In this document: in pieces, positions 36,378 to 45,275 of the stretch
Layout of the letters: the number at the start of each line of letters is the position of its first letter
Numbering within the stretch: position 1 is the first letter of the stretch
From: GWE2-40-63 sp050179685
Lineage (GTDB): Bacteria > Bacteroidota > Bacteroidia > Bacteroidales > SZUA-534
Assembly: GCA_050179685.1 (NCBI GenBank)
Contig: JBFXEW010000023.1
Span: forward strand, 22,629 to 86,628
Length of the DNA: 64,000 nt
Reading direction: 5' to 3'
Translations under genes and position numbers: made by a program
The notes under the pieces: generated by a model
The model's input: the letters and a program-made list of their open reading frames with translations, nothing else
Databases searched by the model: none
Told to the model about the DNA's origin: nothing

Positions 36378-37297
36378 AGCAGCGAAATTTTTTCTTTTTT
36401 AAACCAGATATTGGCAAACCAGTTTCTCTTTTTCAGGTAAGGATAATTAACAGGAATGGCTCCAAATCCTTTGGCAAATAATTCACTGTCTTCTTTTTCG
36501 TCGTTGCCAAAATCGAGCGTCATATTGCGTTCGGCATATTCTCTGATGTAACTGTTTGCAATGGCTACATTGGCCTGTATTTCATGTCCGTAATCGGAAC
36601 AGGCCGAAAGCAATAATATGGATTTTTGATGCGATTTTATAAAGAAAGCCGCTGCAACCAAATCGTTTTCGGCACTGTAAGCACCAAAAACCTCGCCCAG
36701 ATTGTAGCTTATGGTAAACGGGATGATGCGTCGCAACATATTCAGGTTTTCAAAAGTTAAAGGTGTTTTACCCGTATGCTTTTTTAGCAAGAGAAAATCC
36801 TTAAGATTAACCTGTTTAACAATTTGAATCTTATTTGCTTTAGTTCGTTTTATGGCTTCTTTGGTTTCCGGGCTAAAACCCTGATAAGTTTCTTTATAGG
36901 GAGTAATTAAATCGAGCTGGTACGTAAATTCATTTTTAATGTGATACCTGGGGTGTACAACCTTATTAAAAGCATTAAAAGCCAATTCAATTCTTCTGAA
37001 TTTTTCAGGAATTGCATCTAAAAAAGTACCAACCAGTTTTTCGTCCAGCAGTTTTGAAGTAAAAATACCCAACTGCCAGGTAAAATTAGGTTGTTTTAAC
37101 GATGGAATGGTGTAGTTTTTCCGAACCGGCAAGGGCATCACGGCATCGTAATCATCGAGCACCAGCGCTTCCCATTGATACGAAACAATATCGAGATACC
37201 AGGAATATGCATAAACTATTCCGTTAAACGAACGGTTGATGCATTTATCCCATTTCAGTTTATCAATCTCTTCATGTTTCAAATAGCTGATGCTCAT
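36374..37297 (-). CDS. FemAB/GNAT-like acyltransferase domain protein
   Basis: A 307-residue soluble protein resembling the GNAT/FemAB-like proteins that occur beside glycan genes in Bacteroidota. Visible features are an N-terminal half with YAYSWYLDIVSYQWEALVLD and FTWQLGIFTSKLL, and a C-terminal GNAT-like half with GEVFGAYSAENDLVAAAFFI, ILLLSACSDYGHEIQANVAI and LDFGNDEKEDSELFAKGFGA. The last resembles the end of FemAB-type folds that move amino acids or acyl groups onto envelope precursors. It overlaps the deacetylase gene at its 3' end and follows the DUF7033 protein by 7 bases. Function is inferred from family and neighbours. Confidence 0.68.
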   Translation of the reverse strand: MSISYLKHEEIDKLKWDKCINRSFNGIVYAYSWYLDIVSYQWEALVLDDYDAVMPLPVRKNYTIPSLKQPNFTWQLGIFTSKLLDEKLVGTFLDAIPEKFRRIELAFNAFNKVVHPRYHIKNEFTYQLDLITPYKETYQGFSPETKEAIKRTKANKIQIVKQVNLKDFLLLKKHTGKTPLTFENLNMLRRIIPFTISYNLGEVFGAYSAENDLVAAAFFIKSHQKSILLLSACSDYGHEIQANVAIANSYIREYAERNMTLDFGNDEKEDSELFAKGFGAIPVNYPYLKKRNWFANIWFKKEKISLL

Positions 37298-37304
37298 AGC
37301 TTGC

Positions 37305-38594
37305 TCAGTTTTTTTTCATTAGCTCCTTAAATAATTCATACCAGCCTTTCCACTCATCCTGATTACCCAGCGACTCATTATGCCATAAAGTTACAAAAAG
37401 ACCGTTTACCTGTTGCACCTGGTGTTTTAGTTCTTCATAAACCAGCTTAGCTGCATTTCCGGTTAAATGCTGGTATTTAACCAAGGTACGATCCATAATT
37501 GCAAACGGATGAACCTGTAAAATAGTTTTCGTTTCGTTTTTTAAATCGTACCAACAGAAAGGCCGCGATGTTCCGGCTCTGAACCCGGGTTTATCGGCAA
37601 AACCCATCGAAAAATCGTCAGTTATTCCGGCTGCAATCAGCATTTGGTAATAATCGGGTAGTTTAAACTTTAAAAAATGCTGACGACTTTGGCTTATGGG
37701 TTTATCCACAATTTTTGATAATGCCGAGCATTCACTTTTTAACAAGGAAAGATTCCCGGCCGATTTATACGAGGGATGCAAAGCTACCGGATAGAAAGAA
37801 TCGAGTTTTTTAACAAAACGCCGAAAAATAAGGTTATTACGCCTAACCGATTTGTCGTACCTGCCATAATGCCCCACGTGAATAAAATATTTTGGATGTA
37901 GCTGATTCGCTGCAAATAAACAGTTTACTTTATAAAACACAAACCAGGGATCAGACTTTAAACGAATCAAAACCAACAAACGCAACAGTACTTTAGCCAT
38001 TTCAAACTTAAATAAGTCGCGCAATAAGCCCAGTGTATTACGAATAAATCCCTTGTTCCGATAACACCAGGGACTGTCCACATCGATGGTAGGAATTTGC
38101 TCAAATTGCTCTTCTTTAAATTTTACTTGAGGAAAATTCTTCTTCAAAAAATCTTTAAAAAGTATAATCCAGTAATCGACTACCGGTTGATTTAAAAAAA
38201 TATGCTGAAAAGCCAAACTCTCTTTGGCCGGAAACCGACCATGTAAATCGGGTTCAAACTTCTGGTACTCTTCGTAACGGCTAATAAAATAAAATACCGC
38301 CGAAAACAAATCAAAGCCAAAATCCGATGTATTGCTAAAAATTACGGGAATTCCATTTTTATAAACCACCCCGGGTTTGGGTTTTCTTATTTTCTTCTCA
38401 AAAAGTAAACCTTCGGGTACTATTGAAGGCCCTGCATCAAAATGTTTGGCGGAATAGTTAAGTTTTTGAGTACCGGAATTTATAAATGCATCTGCATCTG
38501 AGCTGAACTCAACATTTATTCCCAGCCGGTCGGTAAAAACATAATCAAAAACGTAGGAAACGCGTGGCGTAATATGTTCACAATAAATCAGCAT
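37305..38594 (-). CDS. Polysaccharide deacetylase-family protein (DUF7033-like)
   Basis: A 429-residue protein with the layout of the Bacteroidota deacetylase-like family having a DUF7033 N-terminal domain. The N-terminal portion reads IPVIFSNTSDFGFDLFSAVF, FISRYEEYQKFEPDLHGRFP; the middle contains PTIDVDSPWCYRNKG, a variant of the metal-binding Asp motif; later VALHPSYKSAGN (His) and FVTLWHNESLGN. It lacks the classic DDG, so its chemistry may differ. It overlaps the GT4 gene by 7 bases. Expected role: modification of a surface or capsular polysaccharide; substrate unknown. Confidence 0.75.
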   Translation of the reverse strand: MLIYCEHITPRVSYVFDYVFTDRLGINVEFSSDADAFINSGTQKLNYSAKHFDAGPSIVPEGLLFEKKIRKPKPGVVYKNGIPVIFSNTSDFGFDLFSAVFYFISRYEEYQKFEPDLHGRFPAKESLAFQHIFLNQPVVDYWIILFKDFLKKNFPQVKFKEEQFEQIPTIDVDSPWCYRNKGFIRNTLGLLRDLFKFEMAKVLLRLLVLIRLKSDPWFVFYKVNCLFAANQLHPKYFIHVGHYGRYDKSVRRNNLIFRRFVKKLDSFYPVALHPSYKSAGNLSLLKSECSALSKIVDKPISQSRQHFLKFKLPDYYQMLIAAGITDDFSMGFADKPGFRAGTSRPFCWYDLKNETKTILQVHPFAIMDRTLVKYQHLTGNAAKLVYEELKHQVQQVNGLFVTLWHNESLGNQDEWKGWYELFKELMKKN

Positions 38595-39682
38595 GTTTCA
38601 AAAGCTTTTTTCATAAGGTTTAAAAATGCTGGTTTTTCATGTTCCCAATTGAGTTGCGTTGCCGCTTTACGGGTTTTTTCCACATAAACATGGTAGGTTT
38701 CTTCATTTGCTGCCATTTTATTTACTAAAGCAGCTAAAGCTTTGGGAGTTCGTTCCATTAATACTTCACCCATACCGTATTGCTCTGCCAGCGCACGCAT
38801 TTCAGGTAAATCAGCAACAATTACAGGAACTTCGGCCTGTAAATAATCAAACAGTTTATTGGGTAAGGCAAAATAATAATTGAGTCCCAGATTTTCCTCG
38901 AGCGACAGTCCAAGCATTGCCTGAACGGTTTTATAATGTAATTGTTCCATGGGAAGCCGACCTAAAAAAACAACTTGCTTTTCCAATCCTAAAACATAAA
39001 CCAGTTCTTTTAACTTTTCTTCAATATCACCTGCTCCGGCAATCCAGAGTTTATAATCGGGCAAATAAGGCATGGTTTGAATCATCAATTCAATGCCCCG
39101 TCCCATATTAAGCGCTCCCTGGTAAATCAATACTTTTTTGCGTTTGTTTTGTGCTACGTCGCGTTTAAAAGGAAGATTTCTGACTACTTTAAAGTCGGTT
39201 CCGTATTTGTTTTTGTATGCCGCTGCAATGGATGGCGAAACCGTAATTGCATGCTTTATTTTGGGTAACATCAACTTCTCAAGCCAAAGCCAGGTATTTT
39301 TTTGAAAATTCCGTCCAATTAGTTCCGGAACTTCGGTAAAATACTCGTGACTGTCGTAAATCAGTATTTTGCGTTTTATTTTCGATGCCAAAAAACTGGC
39401 GGTAAGGGTATCCAAATCGTTTGCCAAAACCGCATCGAATTTATGACACAAAAGGTAAAAAAACAGTCGCAGATTATAGCAGGCATAAAACCGGGCTCCT
39501 TTATTAAATAAAAGTTTAAACCGTTTGACTTTATAGGGTGGCTTAAATTCAGGACTATGCGATAAACGCCGACCAAGCAAAGTAATCTGGTAACCCGCTT
39601 CAACCAGGGTTTGTGAAACACGAAACACCCGTTGATCGCTTGCTAAATCGTTGGTTACTGCTATTATTATGTGTTTGGCCAT
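38588..39682 (-). CDS. GT4-family glycosyltransferase
   Basis: A 364-residue GT-B glycosyltransferase starting at ATG 39682 (MAKHIIIAVTNDLASDQRV); an upstream TTG at 39691 is less likely. The C-terminal donor-binding half shows VLIYQGALNMGRGIELMIQ, LWIAGAGDIEEKL, VVFLGRLPMEQLHY and FALPNKLFDYLQAEVPVIV with the EX7E-like region, all typical GT4 features. It is first in the operon of four overlapping or nearly touching genes running toward 35394. It most likely adds a sugar to an exopolysaccharide, O-antigen or related glycan; donor and acceptor cannot be assigned. Confidence 0.9.
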   Translation of the reverse strand: MAKHIIIAVTNDLASDQRVFRVSQTLVEAGYQITLLGRRLSHSPEFKPPYKVKRFKLLFNKGARFYACYNLRLFFYLLCHKFDAVLANDLDTLTASFLASKIKRKILIYDSHEYFTEVPELIGRNFQKNTWLWLEKLMLPKIKHAITVSPSIAAAYKNKYGTDFKVVRNLPFKRDVAQNKRKKVLIYQGALNMGRGIELMIQTMPYLPDYKLWIAGAGDIEEKLKELVYVLGLEKQVVFLGRLPMEQLHYKTVQAMLGLSLEENLGLNYYFALPNKLFDYLQAEVPVIVADLPEMRALAEQYGMGEVLMERTPKALAALVNKMAANEETYHVYVEKTRKAATQLNWEHEKPAFLNLMKKAFETC

Positions 39683-39931
39683 AGTAAGCAAACCTAATGT
39701 TTTTTTCTGTATTACAAAATGAATCTTACGTGAACCACAAATTTAAACGTCTTGTAATCAAAACTCAATACGGTTGCGTAAAAAAACGATTATTCATTGT
39801 AAAACACATTAGCTAACGCCAAAAAAAGCTGAATGCGTATTTCGATAAAATAAAAACTGCACAAAAAACTAAGAAAGCCTGCCCCGCCCTTTGGCTGAAA
39901 TATTCGGAAACAAAAAGAACTTCAATTTATG

Positions 39932-39961
39932 TTGACTATCAATTCAGAGCCCTTATATTTG
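39932..39961 (+). promoter_or_regulatory. murB promoter
   Basis: TTG at 39932-39934 and TATATTTG at 39954-39961 are separated by exactly 19 bases, a full match to the Bacteroidota consensus. The start codon is 16 bases downstream, so the leader is very short. Confidence 0.65.
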
Positions 39962-39976
39962 TAAAAAATCAGCGAA

Positions 39977-41002
39977 ATGACACCAACCATATACCAAAAC
40001 GTAAGTTTAAAACCATACAATACTTTCGGAATCGATGCAAAAGCGCGTTACCTGTGCCTTTACGAAAAACCTTCCGATTTAAACTTTTTTATTACCGATG
40101 GCCCGCTTTTTCGCGATGTTGAAATGATTATTCTGGGTGGTGGAAGCAACCAGCTTTTTACCCGTGATTTTGATGGCGTAATTATTCATCCGGTAAATAA
40201 AAATATTGAAGTTATTAGTGAAGATGCCGATTATGTGTGTGTAAAAGCCGATGCCGGAGTAGAATGGGACCATTTGGTAGCTTATACAGCTGAAAACAAC
40301 TGGGGAGGCATTGAAAACTTGTCTGACATTCCCGGAAATGTTGGAGCCTCTGCTGTACAAAATATTGGTGCCTATGGTGTTGAAGCCAAAGATAGTATCC
40401 TTGAAGTTCACCTGGTTAGTTTTGCCGATGCCAGTACCCGCACCTTGCTAAATGCTGAATGCCGGTTCGATTACCGAAGCAGCATCTTTAAAAACAAGTT
40501 AAAAAACCGCTATTTAATCGATTCAGTAACTTTTAAGCTCACCAAAAAACACAAATTCATTACTCATTATGGTTCGGTTTCAGAGGAACTGAAAAAATTC
40601 GAGGCTTTGAATTTAAAAAATATCCGCCAGTCAATAATTAACATACGAGCAAGCAAACTCCCCAATCCAAAAGAAATTGGTAATGGAGGAAGTTTCTTTA
40701 AAAATCCCCTGGTTCCCGAATATTTGCTTGAAAAACTTCGAAAAGATTATCCAGAAATTCCAAGTTATCAGGCAGCAAATAATATGGTAAAGCTTGCCGC
40801 CGGATGGCTTATTGAGCAATGCGGTTTAAAAGGCTATGTGAACGAAAAGCAAACGGCCGGAATTCATGATAAACAAGCCTTGGTATTAGTAAACAAAGGT
40901 AATGCAAGCGGAATGGATATAATGGATGTAGCCCGCATGGCTCAATATAAAGTATTCGAAAAATTTGATGTTTGCCTGGAGCCCGAAGTAATTATTAACT
41001 AG
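39977..41002 (+). CDS. murB: UDP-N-acetylenolpyruvoylglucosamine reductase MurB
   Basis: Reduces UDP-GlcNAc-enolpyruvate to UDP-MurNAc with NADPH and FAD, the second committed step of peptidoglycan synthesis, in the cytoplasm. The 341-residue length fits the long type I MurB. Motifs: YNTFGIDAKARYL; FAD-binding EMIILGGGSNQLF; GGIENLSDIPGNVGASAVQN; the catalytic-serine region GNGGSFFKNPLV; and the C-terminal Glu in LEPEVIIN. The stop TAG (41000-41002) overlaps a GTG of the next frame, and the VOC gene probably starts 21 bases on. It has its own strong promoter. Confidence 0.97.
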   Translation: MTPTIYQNVSLKPYNTFGIDAKARYLCLYEKPSDLNFFITDGPLFRDVEMIILGGGSNQLFTRDFDGVIIHPVNKNIEVISEDADYVCVKADAGVEWDHLVAYTAENNWGGIENLSDIPGNVGASAVQNIGAYGVEAKDSILEVHLVSFADASTRTLLNAECRFDYRSSIFKNKLKNRYLIDSVTFKLTKKHKFITHYGSVSEELKKFEALNLKNIRQSIINIRASKLPNPKEIGNGGSFFKNPLVPEYLLEKLRKDYPEIPSYQAANNMVKLAAGWLIEQCGLKGYVNEKQTAGIHDKQALVLVNKGNASGMDIMDVARMAQYKVFEKFDVCLEPEVIIN

Positions 41003-41022
41003 TGAAATCGAAACGAAACAGT

Positions 41023-41487
41023 ATGGAAAATTCGAAAAATGAATCAGCAAAAAAATCGGTTAATAAGGATACCACTCCCAAAGTAACAGGAATAGGAGGC
41101 ATCTTTTTTTTCTCCGAAAATCCCGATAAAACAAAAGAATGGTATGCTGAAAATCTTGGACTCGAAGTCAATGAATGGGGTTCGAGTTTTGAATTCCGGA
41201 ACGCTAACCGTCCCGATGAGATAAACTACCTGCAATGGAGTCCTTTTAAACAGGGAAGCAAATACTTTGAACCTTCGAAAAAAGAATTTATGGTTAATTA
41301 CCGGGTGCAAAATATCGAAGCATTGGTAAAAAAGCTTCAATCGAATGGAGTAAACATTCTCGACGAGATTGAAAGTTTTGATTATGGCAAATTTGTTCAT
41401 ATTATGGACGCCGATGGCAATAAAATTGAACTTTGGGAACCTGTTGACCATGTATTTACCCAAATGGGAGGAAAAACAACCAAATAG
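41023..41487 (+). CDS. VOC/glyoxalase-superfamily protein
   Basis: A 154-residue protein with a vicinal-oxygen-chelate fold. ATG 41023 is preferred over an in-frame GTG at 41002 that would overlap murB. After a polar N-terminal tail of about 20 residues come the two paired beta-alpha-beta-beta-beta halves: IGGIFFFSENPDKTKEWYAE with YLQWSPF, and FMVNYRVQNIEALVKKLQSN with GKFVHIMDADGNKIELWEP. The terminal IELWEP Glu is the usual metal ligand. These proteins include lyases, dioxygenases and resistance proteins; no specific reaction is assigned. It is probably cotranscribed with murB. Confidence 0.85.
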   Translation: MENSKNESAKKSVNKDTTPKVTGIGGIFFFSENPDKTKEWYAENLGLEVNEWGSSFEFRNANRPDEINYLQWSPFKQGSKYFEPSKKEFMVNYRVQNIEALVKKLQSNGVNILDEIESFDYGKFVHIMDADGNKIELWEPVDHVFTQMGGKTTK

Positions 41488-41510
41488 ACAATAAACTAAG
41501 GAATAGCCAT

Positions 41511-42080
41511 ATGAAAGTTTTAGGAATAAACGGGAGTCCGAATAAAAATGGGAACACATCCTTATTAATCAAAGAAGTGTTTAAAGTTTTGGAACAACAC
41601 GGTATCGAAACAGATTTTTTTCAATTAGGAGGCAAACAGGTTCACGGATGCACCGCTTGTGGCAAGTGTCGCGAATTGCTCGATGGCAAATGTCATATAA
41701 AAAACGATGCCATCAATCAGTGTATGGAACTAATGCAACAGGCCGATGCCATTATTTTGGGTTCACCCGTTTATTTTGCCAATGTTACCACCGAAATAAA
41801 AGCACTGATTGATTGTGCCGGTTATTCCCTGCGCGCCAACAAATCGCTGGTCAGAAAAGTAGGTGCTGGAGTAGTAGCTGTGCGCCGTGCCGGTGAGATT
41901 TTCACTTTCGATGCATTGAACCATTTCTTTTTAATAAACCAAATGATAGTTCCCGGATCGAGCTACTGGAATGTAGGCATCGGCAAATTACCCGGAGACG
42001 TGCTTAACGATGAAGAAGGTATACAAACCATGCGCGATTTGGGAGAAAATATGGCCTGGCTATTGAAAAAATTAAATTAA
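41511..42080 (+). CDS. Flavodoxin-family NAD(P)H reductase / iron-sulfur flavoprotein-like
   Basis: A 189-residue protein with an FMN-binding flavodoxin-like fold. The phosphate loop is LGINGSPNKNGNTSLL. A cysteine motif CTACGKCRELLDGKC lies at about residues 46-60, as in Isf-type flavoproteins that bind a 4Fe-4S cluster or use the cysteines for redox chemistry. ILGSPVYFANVTTEIKALID is the second flavin loop. Cytoplasmic electron transfer is the likely role. It follows the VOC gene by 23 bases, completing a murB-VOC-flavoprotein unit. The partner and substrate are unknown. Confidence 0.86.
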   Translation: MKVLGINGSPNKNGNTSLLIKEVFKVLEQHGIETDFFQLGGKQVHGCTACGKCRELLDGKCHIKNDAINQCMELMQQADAIILGSPVYFANVTTEIKALIDCAGYSLRANKSLVRKVGAGVVAVRRAGEIFTFDALNHFFLINQMIVPGSSYWNVGIGKLPGDVLNDEEGIQTMRDLGENMAWLLKKLN

Positions 42081-42119
42081 TTTGTTCGGAAAACTCACCA
42101 GATTCCTACAAGGAAACTT

Positions 42120-42503
42120 CTAAAGTTCCTCCTCGAAAAAACGTTTTATGGCACCAATATAATACTCGCGCCAACCTTCGTTAATGTTTTCAAAAGCCTC
42201 TTTTGGTACATTAACATGTTTTACTTCAACATTCGTTCCCGTTTTGTGTGGATGCAGTTTAATGGTGGCAATCGAGGGTTCAGGCAAATCGTCGAAGTAC
42301 CATTCCTGAACCAATTCTTTATTCTCGACAACTTTCAGGTTTTTACCACTGATGTCGCCATCCCAAAGTTCAAATTCGGTTCCTTCAAGGGCATCCATTT
42401 TTGCCGGGGCATCGCTCCATAATTCAATGGTAAACGGATTGGTTAGCGCCAAAAACAATTCTTCGGGAGTTGCCTCAATGTACTGGTAAAACTTAATTTC
42501 CAT
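42120..42503 (-). CDS. SRPBCC / AHSA1-like START-domain protein
   Basis: A 127-residue single-domain protein: MEIKFYQYIEATPEELFLAL, TIELWSDAPAKMDALEGTEF, LWDGDISGKNLKVVENKELV, GWREYYIGAIKRFFEEEL. This is the helix-grip pattern of the SRPBCC superfamily close to Aha1-C/AHSA1 proteins, which bind hydrophobic ligands or Hsp90-like partners. It starts inside the end of the upstream gene (11-base overlap with the gene ending at 42493), so translation is probably coupled. Biochemical role unknown. Confidence 0.82.
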   Translation of the reverse strand: MEIKFYQYIEATPEELFLALTNPFTIELWSDAPAKMDALEGTEFELWDGDISGKNLKVVENKELVQEWYFDDLPEPSIATIKLHPHKTGTNVEVKHVNVPKEAFENINEGWREYYIGAIKRFFEEEL

Positions 42504-43467
42504 AGGTATTCAAATTGGTCATTAAATTAAAATACTGTTCGTTTATACTCCGGAGTTCCTGTCCCACTTCATCAATAAAGAAATAGGTAGCTCCCCAGCT
42601 GTGTTTTACTTTAAGATAAGTGGTAATTTTATTGTCGATATGCATAATTACCCTTGTAATTTGCTTGCCCGGTAAATCCTCCTGCTCTACCGTCTTCTGA
42701 TTCGGATATTTTATTTTCAGCTTTTGTTCTTCGCGCGCAATCCATTCGCTGGTAGGCTTCTCTTTGCGCTTCTTTAGATTTGCTGCCCCGGTTTTGGGTT
42801 TCACTTCTACCGGTTTAGGTTTATTAACAGTTTCAACTGGTTTTTCAGCATCCAAAGAACTTGGTTTAATCGCTTTGTCTTCCTTTTTAATTTCCAATAA
42901 GTCAGTTTTTTCCGCTTGTTGTAAACCTCCCTCAAGCACTTTCTGTTCTTTTTTGTTTAAGCCATCAATACCGGTCTCCCTGTCGGCCACAATATCGTTT
43001 ACCTCTGGCGATTCAAGTTCAGGTTCCTGCTCATCATCGGGAATTGCTATGGCCGAAATCTTTAAGGTTTCCAGTTCTTCCCGGGCTTGTTCGGCTTCTT
43101 CATTCATTTTTAAAGTGGCCGTTTGTGCTGCTTTTTCTTCGGCCTGTTTTACTTCCAGTTTTACTTGCTTTTTTTGCTTACGCGATATTTTTTCAGCTAC
43201 CGGAGTTTCAACTATCAGTGAATCCAATTCATTTTCGATGTAAATGGTACGGATATCTTCAATTTTGTATTTGGGCAACAGCGCATCAGGCTTAATTTTT
43301 TGAGCTTCACGATAAAACATCACCGACTGCGAATATTGCTGCGCTTCGAAGGCGGTTTTTGCATTTTGCATGGCTTGCTGGTATTGCTGTTCCACATCGA
43401 ATTCCTGGGCCGAAATACCTCCAACAAAAAATAAAACAATAAAAGTGCTGTATATTAGTTTCAACAT
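42493..43467 (-). CDS. Secreted protein with TPR-like start and charged linker, unknown function
   Basis: A 324-residue exported protein. Signal peptide (1-20, ending GISAQ), then a TPR-like pair (QQAMQNAKTAFEAQQYSQSV, FYREAQKIKPDALLPKYKIE). The middle (about 85-240) is a highly charged, Lys/Glu-rich region with low complexity and predicted coiled or disordered character. The C-terminus (about 245-324: WIAREEQKLKIKYPNQKTVE, RVIMHIDNKITTYLKVKHSW) appears folded. I do not recognise a named family. It could be a periplasmic scaffold or envelope protein. It is translationally coupled to the SRPBCC gene downstream. Confidence 0.72.
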   Translation of the reverse strand: MLKLIYSTFIVLFFVGGISAQEFDVEQQYQQAMQNAKTAFEAQQYSQSVMFYREAQKIKPDALLPKYKIEDIRTIYIENELDSLIVETPVAEKISRKQKKQVKLEVKQAEEKAAQTATLKMNEEAEQAREELETLKISAIAIPDDEQEPELESPEVNDIVADRETGIDGLNKKEQKVLEGGLQQAEKTDLLEIKKEDKAIKPSSLDAEKPVETVNKPKPVEVKPKTGAANLKKRKEKPTSEWIAREEQKLKIKYPNQKTVEQEDLPGKQITRVIMHIDNKITTYLKVKHSWGATYFFIDEVGQELRSINEQYFNLMTNLNTYGN

Positions 43468-43601
43468 AATTAATTCAAGCTTTACAGAATAATTAACGGC
43501 ACTAAGTTAATGTTTATTTGGGCAGACCTTAAAATTATTTCATGGAACATTAACCAGAAAAGCTTGTTATTTTAGCAAAAAACTTACTAAACCTGATAAA
43601 A

Positions 43602-44069
43602 ATGGAAATTAAAGGCGTACAGGATTTTTATTCCGATGAATTTGCCCATTGCTACGGCTGTGGAAGGCTTAACCACGATGGTTTACAGATAAAAACCCAC
43701 TGGGATGGTGACGAAACCCGCAGTTTTTATACTCCCCGCAACTACCACACAGCCATGGAAGGCTTTGTTTACGGAGGTTTGCTGGCTTCACTAATCGACT
43801 GTCACGGAACCGGTTCGGCAGCTTTGGCCTATGCCAAAACCAACGATTTAACACTTACAGAATACAACGCACCGCGTTTTGTTACCGGTTCGTTAACGGT
43901 AAACTATAAAAAACCTACCCCTATTGATGGACCACTTGAAATTCGCGGAACTATTAAAGAAGTAAAAGGACGAAAAGTAATTACTGAAGTTCGTTTGCTT
44001 GCCAATGGCGAAGTTTGCGTAACTGGTGAAGTTTTAGCGGTTTTAATTCCCGATAATTTTGGAAAATAG
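43602..44069 (+). CDS. PaaI-type hotdog thioesterase
   Basis: A 155-residue hotdog-fold protein. The stretch ends with GFVYGGLLASLIDCHGTGSA, the helix that contains the usual Asn/Asp and Gly active-site positions, and continues RFVTGSLTVNYKKPTPIDGP and VKGRKVITEVRLLANGEVCV. The N-terminal CYGCGRLNHDGLQIKTHWD is characteristic of this subgroup. Such enzymes hydrolyse acyl-CoA thioesters in the cytoplasm; the acyl chain is unknown. It is a single gene closed by a strong bidirectional terminator. Confidence 0.85.
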   Translation: MEIKGVQDFYSDEFAHCYGCGRLNHDGLQIKTHWDGDETRSFYTPRNYHTAMEGFVYGGLLASLIDCHGTGSAALAYAKTNDLTLTEYNAPRFVTGSLTVNYKKPTPIDGPLEIRGTIKEVKGRKVITEVRLLANGEVCVTGEVLAVLIPDNFGK

Positions 44070-44093
44070 ACAGCTTTTATAGCTCTTTAAAAC

Positions 44094-44124
44094 AAAAAAA
44101 ACCGCTTTCTGAGCGGTTTTTTTT
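44094..44124. terminator. Bidirectional terminator between convergent genes
   Basis: AAAAAAAACCGCT (44094-44106), 5-base loop, AGCGGTTTTTTTT (44112-44124). The stem is perfect and A/T tails on both sides allow function on both strands, for the thioesterase and the dihydroorotate-dehydrogenase-like gene. Confidence 0.88.
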
Positions 44125-44142
44125 GTTCATCCATATTTCTTA

Positions 44143-45156
44143 TTAATTCAAAGCATGATCTTTCAGAATATCGTCGGCATGCAACAAAATATCAACATAT
44201 TGTGCCCTTCGGTAAGCAAAGGGGTTTTTAATATTTTGTTTCGACAATTTACCCCGAAACTCGTTCAACGATTTAAAGTTTTTCTCTTTCATCCATGTTT
44301 CAAGGTCTTCAAGCATTTTTGTGATGGAAGAAAAACCATATTTATAAATTGAACTCACCGTTTGTACGGTGTTTGCTCCGGCCAATAGCATTTTCACTAC
44401 ATCGGATCCGTTAAAAATTCCACGGCTGCTGCAAATATCGGCTTTTATATTTCCAAAAGCTAAACCGGTATAACGCAATGGCAAACGGTTATCTTCCTCG
44501 TTACTCAACTTGTACTTGTAAACCAGTTTCAAATCATTAATGTCGATGTCGGGCTGGAATAAGCTATTGAACATTACCACCGATTTTACACCTACAGCAT
44601 CCAATCGCTTAATAAAATTCAAAGGATTGGTATAAAAAGGACTTAGCTTAACCGAAACGGGAATTTTTAAGGCTTTTACCACATCTTTAGCTATGGCCAG
44701 CTGTTCTTCGAGAATAACTCCCTCTTCAATATTAAAATCGTGAGGAACATGATAAAAATTCAATTCTAATCCGTCGACACCGGTTTGTTCAATTTCTTTT
44801 GCCCAGGTTTTCCATGTTTCGCGGTTTACACAGTTTAAACTGGCAAAAACAGGAATTGAAACGGCTTCTTTTACTTTTTTCAGCCGAAGCAGAAACTCTC
44901 TGGGTCCGGCATGATCCAAATCGGGAAACAGTTTTGTCATTTCCGCATTTCGCTCGTTGTAGGCTTCCATCTGCATATCCATCTCATAACTTTCGAGCTG
45001 AATCTGCTCCTCAAAAAGCGATTTATAAACAATAGCAGCTGCTCCGGCTTCTTCTAAAGCTTTGGCATTTTTCGGGTCTACTGTCAGGTTGTTAGCGCCT
45101 ATAATTACAGGATTTTTCAATTCAATCCCCATGTAAGTTGTTTTAAGGTCTGCCAT
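44143..45156 (-). CDS. Dihydroorotate dehydrogenase-like flavoprotein
   Basis: A 337-residue FMN-binding TIM barrel close to the DHOD/PreA superfamily: TYMGIELKNPVIIGANNLT, VSIPVFASLNCVNRETWKTW, GVDGLELNFYHVPHDFNIEE, IPVSVKLSPFYTNPLNFIKR, SSRGIFNGSDVVKMLLAGAN. The position where true class 1 PyrD enzymes have the base Cys in the ...NxSCPN loop reads ELNFYHVPHD here, so normal dihydroorotate oxidation is unlikely. Better described as a DHOD-like oxidoreductase of unknown substrate. It is last in a minus-strand series with a flavodoxin and the keto acid dehydrogenase E1/E2, which may point to a redox role. Confidence 0.85.
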   Translation of the reverse strand: MADLKTTYMGIELKNPVIIGANNLTVDPKNAKALEEAGAAAIVYKSLFEEQIQLESYEMDMQMEAYNERNAEMTKLFPDLDHAGPREFLLRLKKVKEAVSIPVFASLNCVNRETWKTWAKEIEQTGVDGLELNFYHVPHDFNIEEGVILEEQLAIAKDVVKALKIPVSVKLSPFYTNPLNFIKRLDAVGVKSVVMFNSLFQPDIDINDLKLVYKYKLSNEEDNRLPLRYTGLAFGNIKADICSSRGIFNGSDVVKMLLAGANTVQTVSSIYKYGFSSITKMLEDLETWMKEKNFKSLNEFRGKLSKQNIKNPFAYRRAQYVDILLHADDILKDHALN

Positions 45157-45275
45157 AATTATTCCTCCATTTAATTTTGATTAACTAATTTCTATGTATG
45201 CTGCCTTACTTCATCACAAACAACCTCAATCGTAGCGGCATTGTTTCTTTTTCTTTCCTATTGGTGTTTACGGTG

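Noticed and set aside
42764..43243. 159-codon plus-strand ORF, serine-rich
   Set aside because: It is the antisense of the Lys/Glu-rich linker of the secreted protein, which explains the Ser/Phe bias.
44143..45156. Calling the DHOD-like gene pyrD
   Set aside because: The catalytic cysteine loop is not conserved, and the neighbours are not pyrimidine genes.
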